Shown here one piece after another: positions 35,868-44,652 of a stretch of DNA of 64,000 nt. The stretch is from the NCBI RefSeq assembly GCF_013032455.1, contig NZ_WQCF01000012.1, forward strand, positions 1 to 64,000, given 5' to 3'. Each line of letters starts with the position of its first letter. The stretch's first letter is position 1. The notes under the pieces are model-generated. The model did not search any database and had not been told where the DNA came from. It worked only from the letters and a program-made list of their open reading frames with translations. Source of the DNA: Ruegeria atlantica. GTDB lineage: Bacteria; Pseudomonadota; Alphaproteobacteria; Rhodobacterales; Rhodobacteraceae. Position numbers and translations under genes: made by a program.

Positions 35868-36095
35868 TTAGCCGCCAAGGTATACCCCACCCTTGGGACG
35901 ATAAAAGACCTTCTGATCGTGTAGTTTTCCAAGAAGATCATGAATCCGCCGCAGGGTGTTTTCGCGGTCCGCACTGCCGTCTTTCCCATCTTCCAGTGCT
36001 GCCTGTGACAAGGAGGCGGCGGAGCCGCGCAATGCCGTTTCGATCAGATCCATATCCTCGACCGATAGCTCGATCATATCGTTGTATTGGGGCAT
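35868..36095 (-). CDS. Hypothetical 75-residue protein
   Basis: A small, mostly helical, cytosolic protein (opening MPQYNDMIELSVEDMDLIETALR, ending KVFYRPKGGVYLGG). It has no recognised domain. The middle (LGKLHDQKVFY) is basic, the first half acidic. GGAG with a suitable gap favours the ATG at 36095 over a GTG 21 bases upstream. It has normal codon use and a plausible leader, so I consider it real, conserved perhaps within the family, with no assigned function. Confidence 0.6.
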   Translation of the reverse strand: MPQYNDMIELSVEDMDLIETALRGSAASLSQAALEDGKDGSADRENTLRRIHDLLGKLHDQKVFYRPKGGVYLGG

Positions 36096-36398
36096 TTTCC
36101 GGGTCTCCGTGGTCACTCAGCCTCTGTCGCAGCCCATTGTATCATTTACCGGCCTTCGACGAAATTGGCCTTCGCCGAGGCAGTTTGCTGCACAAAGCAT
36201 ACGACCCGACGGAGGATAGATTGGTGTCTCGGGTGCTTGGAGAACCAGACCTTGCCAGACGGTGCGTAAATTGAGTTGCGTTTGATGAAATGAAGCCCCG
36301 TGCCTGACGTGATCTGGAGGCAATGTTGAACTTAGGCGCCTCTAAAACAAAAAAGGCCGCCCCAAAGGACGGCCTTTCGCATCTCAAACGGGTCAGGC
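36096..36398. other. 303-base gene-free gap upstream of the 75-residue gene
   Basis: Apart from the rpmE terminator at 36346-36378, I see no gene or RNA here. Short frames in all six phases lack ribosome binding sites. It probably holds the promoter of the 75-residue gene. Confidence 0.5.
36346..36378 (-). terminator. Terminator of rplS-rpmE
   Basis: On the minus strand AAAGGCCGTCC pairs with GGGCGGCCTTTTTT across a short loop, giving a classic GC stem and T run just after rpmE. Confidence 0.92.
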
Positions 36399-36620
36399 TT
36401 AGAAGCCCAGACCTTCGTATTTTTTCTTGAACTTCGACACACGGCCGCCGGCGTCCATCAGGCGCGACGAACCACCGGTCCATGCGGGGTGCACGGAGGG
36501 GTCGATTTCCAAGGCCAACTGGTCGCCTTCGCTGCCCCAGGTAGATTTCATTTTCACGATCGAGCCGTCGGTCATTTTGACGTCGATGAAGTGGTAGTCG
36601 GGATGGATGTCTTTTTTCAT
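36399..36620 (-). CDS. rpmE: 50S ribosomal protein L31
   Basis: L31, 73 residues, type lacking the four-Cys zinc motif ([20 protein letters not shown] start, [18 protein letters not shown] end). It follows rplS by 11 bases and is followed by a strong terminator. Confidence 0.96.
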   Translation of the reverse strand: MKKDIHPDYHFIDVKMTDGSIVKMKSTWGSEGDQLALEIDPSVHPAWTGGSSRLMDAGGRVSKFKKKYEGLGF

Positions 36621-36631
36621 CTTTCCGCTCC

Positions 36632-37015
36632 TTACGCCTCGGCGCCAGCCTTGGGCTTGTAGTTGGTGACTTCTGCGATACGCGCGGATTTACCACGGCG
36701 CGAGCGCAGGTAGTACAGTTTGGCGCGACGAACGCGGCCACGGCGGACAACGGTGATGCTGTCGATGTTGGTCGAGTGCAGCGGGAACACACGCTCCACG
36801 CCTTCGCCAAACGAGATTTTGCGAACGGTGAACGAACCGGCGATGCCGCTGCCACCTTTGCGCGCGATGCAGACACCTTCGTAGTTCTGCACACGGGTAC
36901 GCGACCCTTCGGTCACTTTAAAGCCGACACGGATGGTGTCACCGGCTTTGAAATCGGGGATGTCTTTCCCCAGGGCGGCAATCTGTTCCGCCTCAAGCTG
37001 TGCGATCAGGTCCAT
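36632..37015 (-). CDS. rplS: 50S ribosomal protein L19
   Basis: L19, 127 residues, lies at the 30S-50S interface. Conserved segments are [26 protein letters not shown] and [24 protein letters not shown]. The frame is open far upstream, but AGGAGA before the ATG at 37015 sets the start. In most relatives rplS directly follows trmD; here a GH25 lysozyme on the opposite strand lies between them. Confidence 0.97.
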   Translation of the reverse strand: MDLIAQLEAEQIAALGKDIPDFKAGDTIRVGFKVTEGSRTRVQNYEGVCIARKGGSGIAGSFTVRKISFGEGVERVFPLHSTNIDSITVVRRGRVRRAKLYYLRSRRGKSARIAEVTNYKPKAGAEA

Positions 37016-37396
37016 CGCAGTTTCTCCTATCTGCTCGTGGTTGGTCCACGAAGTTTGGGCACGGCCTGAGAGCTCTTGGTCTTCATCGGGTCCTGCGTAC
37101 AGCCCGCCAGAGGTCAGATCGAATGTTCCTTTGGTCCGGTCTGCCCTGACACGCCGTAGCTGAAGAAAGCCGAGCGTTGCGCCATAATGCAAACCAAAAC
37201 ACCGGAGTCGCGAAGTTGCGGCACCGGATTGCGCTGCTTTACGGGGTTTGCGGTCAGGGATCAAGCCAAAATCGCCATGTTTTTCGGGCTTGGACGGTGG
37301 GTTTCCGCCGTTCGAAAACTGCACCGTTGCCTTGTGGCGCGGATCAGGCATGCTGGAGGTAATTATAAGAGCAGTCATTTAAAACAGGAACCGATC
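37016..37396. other. 381-base divergent gap between rplS and the lysozyme
   Basis: No gene is recognised. On the minus strand a possible promoter TTGATC with a GTAAAG-like -10 lies some 200 bases before rplS, leaving room for a long 5' leader of the L19 transcript. An ATTATAA stretch near 37361 probably belongs to the lysozyme promoter. Confidence 0.4.
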
Positions 37397-38197
37397 ATGC
37401 GCATTGCATTGATGCTGGCCGTCCTGGCCTTTGCGACCCTATCCTGCGGTCGCAGCACCCCTCCGCCTCAACAGGTCGAGGCCAAAGCTTTTCTGAGTAC
37501 AACTTCACCGTCGGTAATTTACCCGGCCTTTGGTGATGCAGACCCACATGACTGGGATGGGCGGCACCCAGGTCATTACCCGGTACACGGGCTGGACGTG
37601 TCGCGCTGGCAGGGCGCGATTGACTGGCGACGGGCCAAGGCGTCGGGCGTCAGTTTCGTGTTCATCAAGGCGACAGAGGGCGGCGATGTGGCCGACCCCA
37701 TGTTCGACGATCACCGGCGCGGCGCGCAGGCGGCGGGCGTGCCGTGGGGGGGGTATCACTATTATTATTTTTGCCGCCCGGCGCATGAACAGGCGCGGTG
37801 GTTCATCAAGAATGTGCCAAAGGGCGCTGACCTACCGCATGTGCTGGATATGGAGTGGACCCCGCATTCCAGAACCTGCAGATTACGTCCCGACGGTGCC
37901 ACTGTCCGGGCAGAGGCCAAACGGTACCTTGATATTCTTGAACGCCATTATGGTCGTCGCCCGATTGTCTATACCACCGTGGACTTCCACGCTGACACAG
38001 GTATCGACCGATTGCGCGGAACCGAATTCTGGCTGCGGTCCGTTGCCGGGCATCCGCACAAGGTATACCCCAAGTCCTCCTGGCGGTTTTGGCAGTATAC
38101 TGGCACCGGGCTGGTGCCGGGCGTCGAAGGTAGGGTGGATATCAATACATTCAACGGCCACCCCGAAACTTGGGCGCGTTGGAAGGCGGGGGGTTAG
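37397..38197 (+). CDS. Exported GH25 muramidase (lysozyme family)
   Basis: A 266-residue glycoside hydrolase 25 enzyme that cleaves peptidoglycan between MurNAc and GlcNAc. The signal peptide ends at LATLSCGR, with Cys17 possibly lipidated. The catalytic domain begins at about residue 60 with GLDVSRWQGAIDW and carries the active-site pattern FIKATEGGD and LDMEW. AGGAA six bases before the ATG fixes the start. It sits between trmD and rplS on the opposite strand, an unusual location for this conserved gene set. Its last four bases overlap the trmD stop region. Confidence 0.88.
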   Translation: MRIALMLAVLAFATLSCGRSTPPPQQVEAKAFLSTTSPSVIYPAFGDADPHDWDGRHPGHYPVHGLDVSRWQGAIDWRRAKASGVSFVFIKATEGGDVADPMFDDHRRGAQAAGVPWGGYHYYYFCRPAHEQARWFIKNVPKGADLPHVLDMEWTPHSRTCRLRPDGATVRAEAKRYLDILERHYGRRPIVYTTVDFHADTGIDRLRGTEFWLRSVAGHPHKVYPKSSWRFWQYTGTGLVPGVEGRVDINTFNGHPETWARWKAGG

Positions 38198-38991
38198 TCC
38201 CGCTCCTTTTTGTAGGTCTCCCAGAGATCGGGCCGTCGTTCGCGGGTGATCTGTTCGGATATCTCGTGCCGCCACTCTGCAATGCGCCCGTGGTGACCAG
38301 ACATCAGGATATCGGGGATCGGGCGGCCTTTCCATTCTGCGGGTCGGGTGTACTGCGGGTGTTCCAGCAAGCCCGACGAAAAGCTCTCCTCCTCGGCTGA
38401 GGCCTGATTGCCCAGAACGCCAGGGATCAGCCGCACCGTCGCGTCGATCAGGGCCTGCGCTGCGATCTCGCCGCCAGTCATGACGAAATCACCTAACGAG
38501 ACTTCCTGCACGCCGTAATGCTCCAGCACCCGTTCGTCGACACCTTCGAACCGGCCACACAGTAAAGTCATGCCATCGCAGCGCGCAAGGTTCTGCATCA
38601 TGTTCTGATCCATCCGGCGACCGCGTGGGCTGAGGTAGATCAGAGGCCAATTGCCCCGAATGCCCGCCATCGTATGTTCGATCGCTTCGCCCAGCACATC
38701 GGCGCGCAGTACCATGCCGGCACCACCGCCTGCGGGTGTGTCATCCACATTGCGGTGCTTGCCGATGCCAAACTGACGTAGATCGACAGTTTCCAATTGC
38801 CACAACCCGTCCTGCAGCGCCTTGCCGGTCAGGCTTTCTCCCAAAACTCCGGGAAAGGCCGAAGGAAACAGCGTGATGATCTTGGCCTTCCAAACACCAT
38901 GCAGGTCCGGCGTGGGGGTCATCAGTTCACGTGGCTTCAAGGTCGGGCGGATCGCTTTGCGACCGTGGGATTTATTGGGCTTGTCTGTCAT
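38194..38991 (-). CDS. trmD: tRNA (guanine-N1)-methyltransferase
   Basis: TrmD, 265 residues, SPOUT family; it methylates G37 of tRNAs reading CNN and similar codons using S-adenosylmethionine. The knot region LIYLSPRGRRMDQ, GRFEGVDERVLEH and EVSLGDFVMTGGEIAA are the classic blocks. The N-terminus is about 25 residues longer than in E. coli ([13 protein letters not shown]). It overlaps the sulfotransferase gene by four bases upstream. Confidence 0.96.
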   Translation of the reverse strand: MTDKPNKSHGRKAIRPTLKPRELMTPTPDLHGVWKAKIITLFPSAFPGVLGESLTGKALQDGLWQLETVDLRQFGIGKHRNVDDTPAGGGAGMVLRADVLGEAIEHTMAGIRGNWPLIYLSPRGRRMDQNMMQNLARCDGMTLLCGRFEGVDERVLEHYGVQEVSLGDFVMTGGEIAAQALIDATVRLIPGVLGNQASAEEESFSSGLLEHPQYTRPAEWKGRPIPDILMSGHHGRIAEWRHEISEQITRERRPDLWETYKKERD

Positions 38992-39806
38992 TTTGTGCCG
39001 ACCAGGGTGCTTTTCGCGCGTTCGATAATCGCCGCCTTTTGCTCGATAAGGGCGGCGTCGTCCAGACGCGAGCGATTCAGATTCAATAATTCCGCCAAGG
39101 CATCTTCGGGCAGGCGGGTGTTGGTCTTAGAAGGCGGTTCCAGCAGCTTTGCCCTGTCTTGCGGTAGATCCAGATACTCGGCAAATGGTGTGCCGGGGCC
39201 ATAGCGGCGCAGTTGCAATTCCTCCAGCCATTCCGAGTGGACGAGGACCGAAGGCAACCGCTCGCGGATCCGTTCCACGGTATCTTCCAGCGAAGGTATA
39301 TGCTCCATGTTGGAGCGGAAGGTTTCGAAATCCTGCACTTGGCGCATCCGTTGCAGATCATGCGCCCAAAGGCTGCGCAACCAGCCGCCGCGTTGGCGAA
39401 GGGACAGGTAGATAGTGATTTCAACCTCTTGGCCCGAAAATCGGTGATGGACCGCATCCACCAAACAGGCAGCCAGTTCAGGTGCGGCGGAATAGCCTTG
39501 TTCGATGTTGCGGCTGGGGCGCAGGCCCGCGAAGTTTTCCTCGCTGACGATCAAGCCCCGCTTGTCGCCGAAGTCCAGCGTGTCCAGAAGCCCTCGCACC
39601 TGTGCTCCGAATTCTGCAAGGGTTCCAACAGTGCCATAAACAGAATGATTGGTGGCCGCCCGCGAAAGTCCGGAATTGCGGGTCCGGTAGGGCAGCACCA
39701 ATGCGAAATGCGGCCAGATCAGTTCACGGTTGTCATAGAGAAAGGATTGCGCCGCAGTCGTGCCGGTCTTGTGCAGGCCCAAATGCAGCAGAACGCGTCG
39801 CATCAA
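38988..39806 (-). CDS. Sulfotransferase-like protein inside the rimM-trmD operon
   Basis: A 272-residue protein with the sulfotransferase P-loop-like PAPS motif [14 protein letters not shown] at residues 7-20 and the downstream SEENFAGL (3'-phosphate region). It belongs to the HKTGTT group that often modifies polysaccharides, though targets are unknown. It overlaps rimM at one end and trmD at the other by four bases each, so all three are translationally coupled. Sulfotransferases are not normally part of this RNA-processing operon. No export signal. Confidence 0.82.
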   Translation of the reverse strand: MMRRVLLHLGLHKTGTTAAQSFLYDNRELIWPHFALVLPYRTRNSGLSRAATNHSVYGTVGTLAEFGAQVRGLLDTLDFGDKRGLIVSEENFAGLRPSRNIEQGYSAAPELAACLVDAVHHRFSGQEVEITIYLSLRQRGGWLRSLWAHDLQRMRQVQDFETFRSNMEHIPSLEDTVERIRERLPSVLVHSEWLEELQLRRYGPGTPFAEYLDLPQDRAKLLEPPSKTNTRLPEDALAELLNLNRSRLDDAALIEQKAAIIERAKSTLVGTK

Positions 39807-40306
39807 AGCAACCCTTCGGGTGGGTCAGCGATGATGCGGCCCTTGTCCAGATCAACCGTTGGCACGGATTCCATTGTAAAAGGCAGCAGGACTGTGGATT
39901 TCAGGCCCGGCCCGTGCAGTTCCAGAAGGTCGGCTGCGCCGTGGTTCTGCACCGATTTCACCCGGCCCAGCAGGGTGCCGCCCGTGTCATAAACCTCAAG
40001 CCCGATCAGGTCGGTGTGGTAGAATTCGTCATCGGGCAACGACGGCAACTGATCGCGGCGTGCAAAAAGGCGCAAGCCGTTGATCGCGTCTGCCTGTTCC
40101 TTGGTTTCAACGCCGCCCAGACGTGCGGCAAACCCGTTCTTGATAGCGCGCGTAAGCACCAGCGGGTACCGCTCCTTGCCCTCTTCGTCGGTTAGTGGAG
40201 AGTAGGTTTCGATGTCTTCAGGCACGGCGCAAAAGCTTTTCAGGCGCACCTCACCGCGAACGCCGTACGCACCCGCCACACTGCCCACGCAGATCAGATC
40301 ACTCAT
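39803..40306 (-). CDS. rimM: Ribosome maturation factor RimM
   Basis: RimM, 167 residues, binds S19 and helps mature the 30S head. The N-terminal domain starts [20 protein letters not shown] and the PRC-barrel half includes [16 protein letters not shown]. Four-base overlap with the sulfotransferase gene and eight with the small membrane protein upstream. Confidence 0.95.
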   Translation of the reverse strand: MSDLICVGSVAGAYGVRGEVRLKSFCAVPEDIETYSPLTDEEGKERYPLVLTRAIKNGFAARLGGVETKEQADAINGLRLFARRDQLPSLPDDEFYHTDLIGLEVYDTGGTLLGRVKSVQNHGAADLLELHGPGLKSTVLLPFTMESVPTVDLDKGRIIADPPEGLL

Positions 40307-40448
40307 TTGGCCCTTCCACAGTCACACATAGCCCGTCTTGCCAGTCGCCGCGCGCCTCACAAGCTTCGCGCTGGTTCGAGCGTTCAAAGAACACACCCAC
40401 AATAAAAGCGATCATCAGCAGGATGGGAAGTCGTATAAGCCCGAACAT
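40299..40448 (-). CDS. Small membrane protein upstream of rimM (49 residues)
   Basis: A 49-residue open frame starting [20 protein letters not shown], a single membrane helix, then a polar tail with two Cys ([15 protein letters not shown]). Its end overlaps the rimM ATG by eight bases and its start is only two bases after the bluB stop, so the bluB-orf-rimM genes are tightly coupled. I believe similar small proteins occur beside rimM in other Rhodobacterales, but this is recollection. Function unknown. Confidence 0.7.
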   Translation of the reverse strand: MFGLIRLPILLMIAFIVGVFFERSNQREACEARGDWQDGLCVTVEGPNE

Positions 40449-40450
40449 TC

Positions 40451-41086
40451 CTAGCGTACCTCAATCGGCAACGTGTTGTTCCGGCTTTCCCAACCCACCA
40501 GTTCCAGTTCGGGCGTATCGGAAAATTCTTCGGGGCGGCCAACACAGAAATAGCCGATCAGACGCCAGTTCCTCGGCACGTTCAGATCACGCGCCAGTTG
40601 GTCGGGGTCCAATATGGAAACCCAGCCCAAGCCTAGCCCCTCGGCCCGCAAGGCCAACCAGAACAGGGTAATGGCAGACACAACCGAATATCGCCGCATC
40701 TCGGGCATCGTTCCTGCACCCAGGCCCTGGCCTTTGTCAGTGGCATCGTCGCAGAACACCGCCAGTTGCACCGGGGCCTCTTGCATGCCGGACAGCTTCA
40801 ATCGGCTGTAAAGCTGCGCCTTTTCGCCGGAATAGCCATCCAGCGCCTGTGCATTGGCCGTTTGGAAATTCTCAAGTGCCGCGGCACGTGCGGCCGGGCT
40901 GTTAACGCGAATAACGCGCCAAGGTTCGCTGAGCCCTACCGAAGGAGCCAGTCGAAACGCGTCGAGGCAGCGCGTCAGCACTGCCTCGTCTATAGCGTCG
41001 GTGCGGAACCGGCGCACATCACGCCGGAGCCGCATCAACAGATCGAACTGCGTGCGAAAATCGTCACTGAAAGTCTGATTCTGCAC
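40451..41086 (-). CDS. bluB: 5,6-dimethylbenzimidazole synthase
   Basis: BluB, 211 residues, a nitroreductase-fold flavoenzyme that uses oxygen to fragment FMNH2 into 5,6-dimethylbenzimidazole, the lower ligand of vitamin B12. Matches to characterised BluB are RRDVRRFR, LAPSVGLSEPWRV, YSRLKLSGMQEAPV and GLGWVSILDPDQL. It lies 12 bases after rpsP, remote from the cobD gene at the end of the window and with no cobalamin riboswitch visible. Confidence 0.85.
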   Translation of the reverse strand: MQNQTFSDDFRTQFDLLMRLRRDVRRFRTDAIDEAVLTRCLDAFRLAPSVGLSEPWRVIRVNSPAARAAALENFQTANAQALDGYSGEKAQLYSRLKLSGMQEAPVQLAVFCDDATDKGQGLGAGTMPEMRRYSVVSAITLFWLALRAEGLGLGWVSILDPDQLARDLNVPRNWRLIGYFCVGRPEEFSDTPELELVGWESRNNTLPIEVR

Positions 41087-41098
41087 GCGCCCGCCTGC

Positions 41099-41488
41099 TT
41101 ATTCTTCTGCTGCAGCTTCTTCAGCCGGTGCGGCAGCCGCTTCGGCAGCTTCAGCAGCCTTTGCAGCTTTCTCTTCCGCGCGCTCTTGAGCTTTCTTGCC
41201 AGGGGTACCTTTGTTGGGGTTGTTGCGCTCGGCTTTTTCACGAGTGCCAGCAGCTTCCAGCATACGTGCGATACGGTCGGTGGGCTGTGCACCCTGATCC
41301 AGCCAGTACTGAACGCGCTCCATGTCCATTTTCACGCGCTCTTCGCTGTCTTTCGGCAGCAGCGGGTTGTAGGTGCCCAGCTTTTCGATGAAACGACCGT
41401 CGCGCGGCATGCGGCTGTCAGCAGCCACGATGCGGTAGAAGGGACGTTTTTTCGAGCCGCCGCGGGCGAGACGAATTTTCATTGCCAT
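41099..41488 (-). CDS. rpsP: 30S ribosomal protein S16
   Basis: S16, 129 residues. The core [38 protein letters not shown] is followed by a long Ala/Glu/Lys-rich, probably disordered tail ([17 protein letters not shown] and more), as often in alphaproteobacteria. It begins the bluB-orf-sulfotransferase-type series downstream. Confidence 0.97.
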   Translation of the reverse strand: MAMKIRLARGGSKKRPFYRIVAADSRMPRDGRFIEKLGTYNPLLPKDSEERVKMDMERVQYWLDQGAQPTDRIARMLEAAGTREKAERNNPNKGTPGKKAQERAEEKAAKAAEAAEAAAAPAEEAAAEE

Positions 41489-41531
41489 GGTGGTATCTCC
41501 TTTGGATGGCGTTTACCGGGATCGTTTCCGG

Positions 41532-41828
41532 TTAATTCTGGTGTTTCTTGTGGTGTCGGATGACTTCCTGAATGATGAAATTCAGAAAAGCCTTGGCGAA
41601 GTCGGGGTCCAGATCGGCCTCTTTCGCCAGGTCTTCTAATCGTGCGATCTGCGTAGCCTCACGCGTGGGATCGGACGGGGGAAGTTCGTGTTCAGCCTTG
41701 AGCTTGCCAACGGCCTGCGTGTGCTTAAACCGCTCGCCCAGCGTATAGACAAGGATCGCGTCCAGCCGGTCGATGCTTTCGCGGTGGTCCTTCAATAGCG
41801 CAGCAGCCTGTGTCACGGGGTTGGTCAT
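41532..41828 (-). CDS. Chorismate mutase (AroQ type)
   Basis: A 98-residue helical chorismate mutase domain converting chorismate to prephenate. Active-site type residues lie in RESIDRLDAILVYTLGERFKHT and REATQIARLEDLAKE. It overlaps the GNAT gene by four bases. Phenylalanine and tyrosine biosynthesis; a similar protein pairs with salicylate/isochorismate lyase in other groups, so mutase is the most likely activity. Confidence 0.85.
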   Translation of the reverse strand: MTNPVTQAAALLKDHRESIDRLDAILVYTLGERFKHTQAVGKLKAEHELPPSDPTREATQIARLEDLAKEADLDPDFAKAFLNFIIQEVIRHHKKHQN

Positions 41829-42379
41829 GCGTAGGCCTCCATGCCGCCATTCACCAGATCTGCTGGAGCAGGATGCCGCCAGATCTCGGTGGTGCCGAAT
41901 TTCGGGTGTTCGTAGTGGTAATCAAATGAAGCGCCCATCCGTTTGGCCACGGCCTTGCTGGCGTGGTTTTCCGGGTCGATCAGCGAAATGGCCGTGTCCC
42001 AGCCCAGCACGTCATAGGCATAGGCGCGCGCGGTCAAAGCGGCCTCGGTCGCGTATCCTTTGCCGGTGGCATGTGTCATCAGAGTCCAACCCACTTCGGG
42101 CTCTGGCCACCCTTCGGGGAACCACAGGCCAATCCGACCGACATAGGCGCCGGTGTCTTTTTCATTGACACTCCAATATCCATAGCCACGCAGAGCCCAA
42201 TGACCAAAATGCAGTGCAATTACCCGCCAGACTTCATCCCGACGCAGAGGTCCGCCGACATACTTCGCAGCATCGCTGGCGAAGAACCCGCTGTCTGCGT
42301 CCAGATCGGCCTCGGACGGCGCGCGCAGGATCAGGCGCTCGGTCTCAAGCCGGGGGATATGTTGGGCGATAGCGTTCAT
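41825..42379 (-). CDS. GNAT family N-acetyltransferase (RimJ-like)
   Basis: A 184-residue Gcn5-related acetyltransferase (RimJ/RimL type). RLETERLILRAPSEADL starts the fold, GYGYWSVNEKDTGAYVGRIGLW and the acetyl-CoA loop VGWTLMTHATGKGYATEAA are recognisable, and the SLIDPENHASKAVAKRMG C-terminus completes it. Substrate unknown, possibly a protein N-terminus or amine. It follows ffh by no gap and overlaps the chorismate mutase. Confidence 0.85.
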   Translation of the reverse strand: MNAIAQHIPRLETERLILRAPSEADLDADSGFFASDAAKYVGGPLRRDEVWRVIALHFGHWALRGYGYWSVNEKDTGAYVGRIGLWFPEGWPEPEVGWTLMTHATGKGYATEAALTARAYAYDVLGWDTAISLIDPENHASKAVAKRMGASFDYHYEHPKFGTTEIWRHPAPADLVNGGMEAYA

Positions 42380-43885
42380 TTACTTTTTCTTGCCAAACCC
42401 GCTGAGGCCCGGAGGCAAGGCCATGCCGCCACCCATTCCGGGCATTCCACCGGGCATCTTTCCCATCGCCTTGGCCGCCTGTTCCAGCGCCTTGGGGTCC
42501 ATGCCTGCCGCCATTTCCTCGGGCGAGGGGCCACCTTTGCCGAACATGCCTTTCATGGCCTGTTTCAGCATCTTGCCTTTGCCCATCTTGCCCATTTTCT
42601 TCATCATGTCCGACATCTGCCGGTGCATCTTGAGCAGCTTGTTGAGGTCACTGACCTCCATACCGGAACCCGCTGCAATCCGCTTCTTGCGGCTCGCTTG
42701 CAGCAGTTGCGGGTTGGCGCGTTCGCGCTTGGTCATGGACTGGATCATGGCGATCTGGCGCTTGAGCACCTTGTCATCCATGCCTGCCTCTTCGACCTGT
42801 TTTGCCATCTTGCCCATGCCGGGCATCATGCCCATCATGCCCTGCATGCCGCCCATCTGGATCATCTGTTCCAGCTGCATTTTCAGGTCGTTCATGTTGA
42901 ACTGACCTTTGACCATGCGCTTCATCATGCGCTCGGTCTGTTCCATCTCCATCGTTTCCTGGGCCTTTTCGACCAGGGCCACGATGTCGCCCATGCCCAG
43001 AATACGACCGGCGATCCGGTCCGGCTCGAAAGTTTCGAGCGCGTCCATCTTTTCGCCTAGACCGACAAAGCGGATCGGCTTGCCAGTGACCGCACGCATC
43101 GACAGCGCTGCACCACCGCGCCCGTCACCGTCCATCCGGGTCAAAACCACGCCCGAGATGCCAACCTTGGCGTCGAATTCCTCGGCTACCTCAACGGCGA
43201 CCTGACCGGTCAGGCCGTCAACAACCAGCAGGGTTTCACGCGGGTCAACCGCATTGCGGACCTGCTCGACCTCGTCCATCAGGACTTCGTCGATATGCAG
43301 ACGGCCCGCGGTGTCGAGCATATAGACGTCATAGCCGCCCAACGTCGCCTGTTGCTTGGCGCGTTTGGCGATGTCGACGGGTTTCTGGCCGGGAACGATC
43401 GGTAGAGTGTCCACGCCAACCTGCGTGCCCAGAACGGCCAACTGATCCATTGCCGCCGGACGATAGACGTCGAGCGAGGCCATCAGAACCTTCTTGCCCT
43501 CTTTCTCTTTCAGGCGTTTGGCCAGCTTGCCGGTGGTGGTGGTCTTACCCGAACCCTGCAGACCGACCATCAGGATCGGGGCAGGCGGGTTGTCGATCTT
43601 CAGCTTGCCGGGGTCTTCCTCGCCACGCAGGGTATCAACCAGCGCATCATGCACGATCTTGACGACCTGCTGGCCGGGAGTGATCGACTTGGTGACCGCC
43701 TGACCGGTCGCTTGTTCCTGCACCTTCTTGACGAACGCGCGCGCCACCGGCAGCGAGACGTCGGCCTCAAGCAGGGCAACGCGGACTTCGCGCAGGGCGG
43801 TTTTTACGTCTTCTTCGGACAGCGCGCCCTGTTTGGTCAGCCGGTCAAAGACGCCGGAAAGGCGTTCGGATAGATTTTCAAACAT
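42380..43885 (-). CDS. ffh: Signal recognition particle protein Ffh
   Basis: Ffh, 501 residues, binds SRP RNA and the signal sequence of nascent membrane proteins. NG domain: GLQGSGKTTTTGKLAKRL (G1) and DTAGRLHIDEVLMDE (G3); M domain rich in Met (MGGMQGMMGMMPGMGK and similar runs), ending in a Gly/Met/Pro-rich tail. GAAGGAGG-type site before the ATG. It starts the rpsP/rimM/trmD series. Confidence 0.97.
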   Translation of the reverse strand: MFENLSERLSGVFDRLTKQGALSEEDVKTALREVRVALLEADVSLPVARAFVKKVQEQATGQAVTKSITPGQQVVKIVHDALVDTLRGEEDPGKLKIDNPPAPILMVGLQGSGKTTTTGKLAKRLKEKEGKKVLMASLDVYRPAAMDQLAVLGTQVGVDTLPIVPGQKPVDIAKRAKQQATLGGYDVYMLDTAGRLHIDEVLMDEVEQVRNAVDPRETLLVVDGLTGQVAVEVAEEFDAKVGISGVVLTRMDGDGRGGAALSMRAVTGKPIRFVGLGEKMDALETFEPDRIAGRILGMGDIVALVEKAQETMEMEQTERMMKRMVKGQFNMNDLKMQLEQMIQMGGMQGMMGMMPGMGKMAKQVEEAGMDDKVLKRQIAMIQSMTKRERANPQLLQASRKKRIAAGSGMEVSDLNKLLKMHRQMSDMMKKMGKMGKGKMLKQAMKGMFGKGGPSPEEMAAGMDPKALEQAAKAMGKMPGGMPGMGGGMALPPGLSGFGKKK

Positions 43886-43953
43886 GCCTTCGGCCTCCTT
43901 AGCCGGTTATTTGGTGGCGTGTCCTAGATAGGATGCGCCGGTTAAATGCACAA

Positions 43954-43988
43954 ACGCCCCCACGGGCGAAACTCGCTGGTGGGGGGCG
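43954..43988 (-). terminator. Hairpin terminator of the upstream hypothetical gene
   Basis: On the minus strand CGCCCCCCAC pairs with GTGGGGGCG around a longer loop and is followed by TTTGTGC, ending transcription before ffh. It lies between the 172-residue gene and ffh. Confidence 0.65.
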
Positions 43989-44045
43989 ATCCCTGAACGA
44001 CTCAAGGGACCGGAAGATCAGATGCTTCCGGATGTTTGCGGCGAT

Positions 44046-44564
44046 TTAGGCCGATTGGCTGTCAGAGTCAACCTTGCGCGCCGGAAGCCATTTATTGACT
44101 GCATCGACCAGCCGGTGTGACCCTGATCCATTGGAATAAGCCTCGACAATCGGATGGCGTCCTGCGCTCATGCCTTTGTTCAAAACGAGAACGGGGCGAT
44201 AAAGAGTCGATGAGCCCTTGTTACTGCGCGACGTCGTGGATTCAATTTCGGCGTGGGATAGGTTCGAAAGTACATGCTCAACCGCCTCATAGCCGAAAAC
44301 AGACTGCCTGCGGATCACGATACTATCTTTGGTGCGGTCCAATATGACCTGCACGCGGCGAACAAAGGCACAAAAGGCGCCGAAGCCCAATCCGCCCCCG
44401 CCAAGTGCGAAGATGAAGCCGAATAAGATGCCTTCGCCACCTTCGCTCATCAGGAACAGGCCGGGACCGACGAAGGCAAGAATGAAGAAGACCAGCGTGA
44501 TGCCGGTGAACCATGGGGTGTCGGACAGGATCAGTTGGTTCGGGTCATTGCGCGTCACTTTCAT
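44046..44564 (-). CDS. Membrane protein of unknown function
   Basis: A 172-residue protein with two adjacent membrane helices (about residues 18-38 and 45-68, Gly-rich) and a C-terminal soluble beta-rich domain (VQVILDRTKDSIVIRRQSVFG) that resembles a small PH-like membrane-anchored fold. Not recognised as a known family. Transcribed alone, followed by a terminator before ffh. Confidence 0.65.
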   Translation of the reverse strand: MKVTRNDPNQLILSDTPWFTGITLVFFILAFVGPGLFLMSEGGEGILFGFIFALGGGGLGFGAFCAFVRRVQVILDRTKDSIVIRRQSVFGYEAVEHVLSNLSHAEIESTTSRSNKGSSTLYRPVLVLNKGMSAGRHPIVEAYSNGSGSHRLVDAVNKWLPARKVDSDSQSA

Positions 44565-44652
44565 GGCGGCACGCTAGCATCGAATTCCATCTCTGTCGTG
44601 GCTTGAATTTACCCTCAGGTTGCGCGATGAGCGCGACAGACAGGAGGTTCCC

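Noticed and set aside
40310-41086. Cobalamin riboswitch near bluB
   Set aside because: bluB begins 12 bases after rpsP with no leader, and no B12-box-like sequence was seen.
41963-43060. A 365-codon plus-strand frame with many His residues
   Set aside because: It is antisense to the Met-rich M domain of ffh; His runs (CAT/CAC) are the mirror of ATG/GTG codons.
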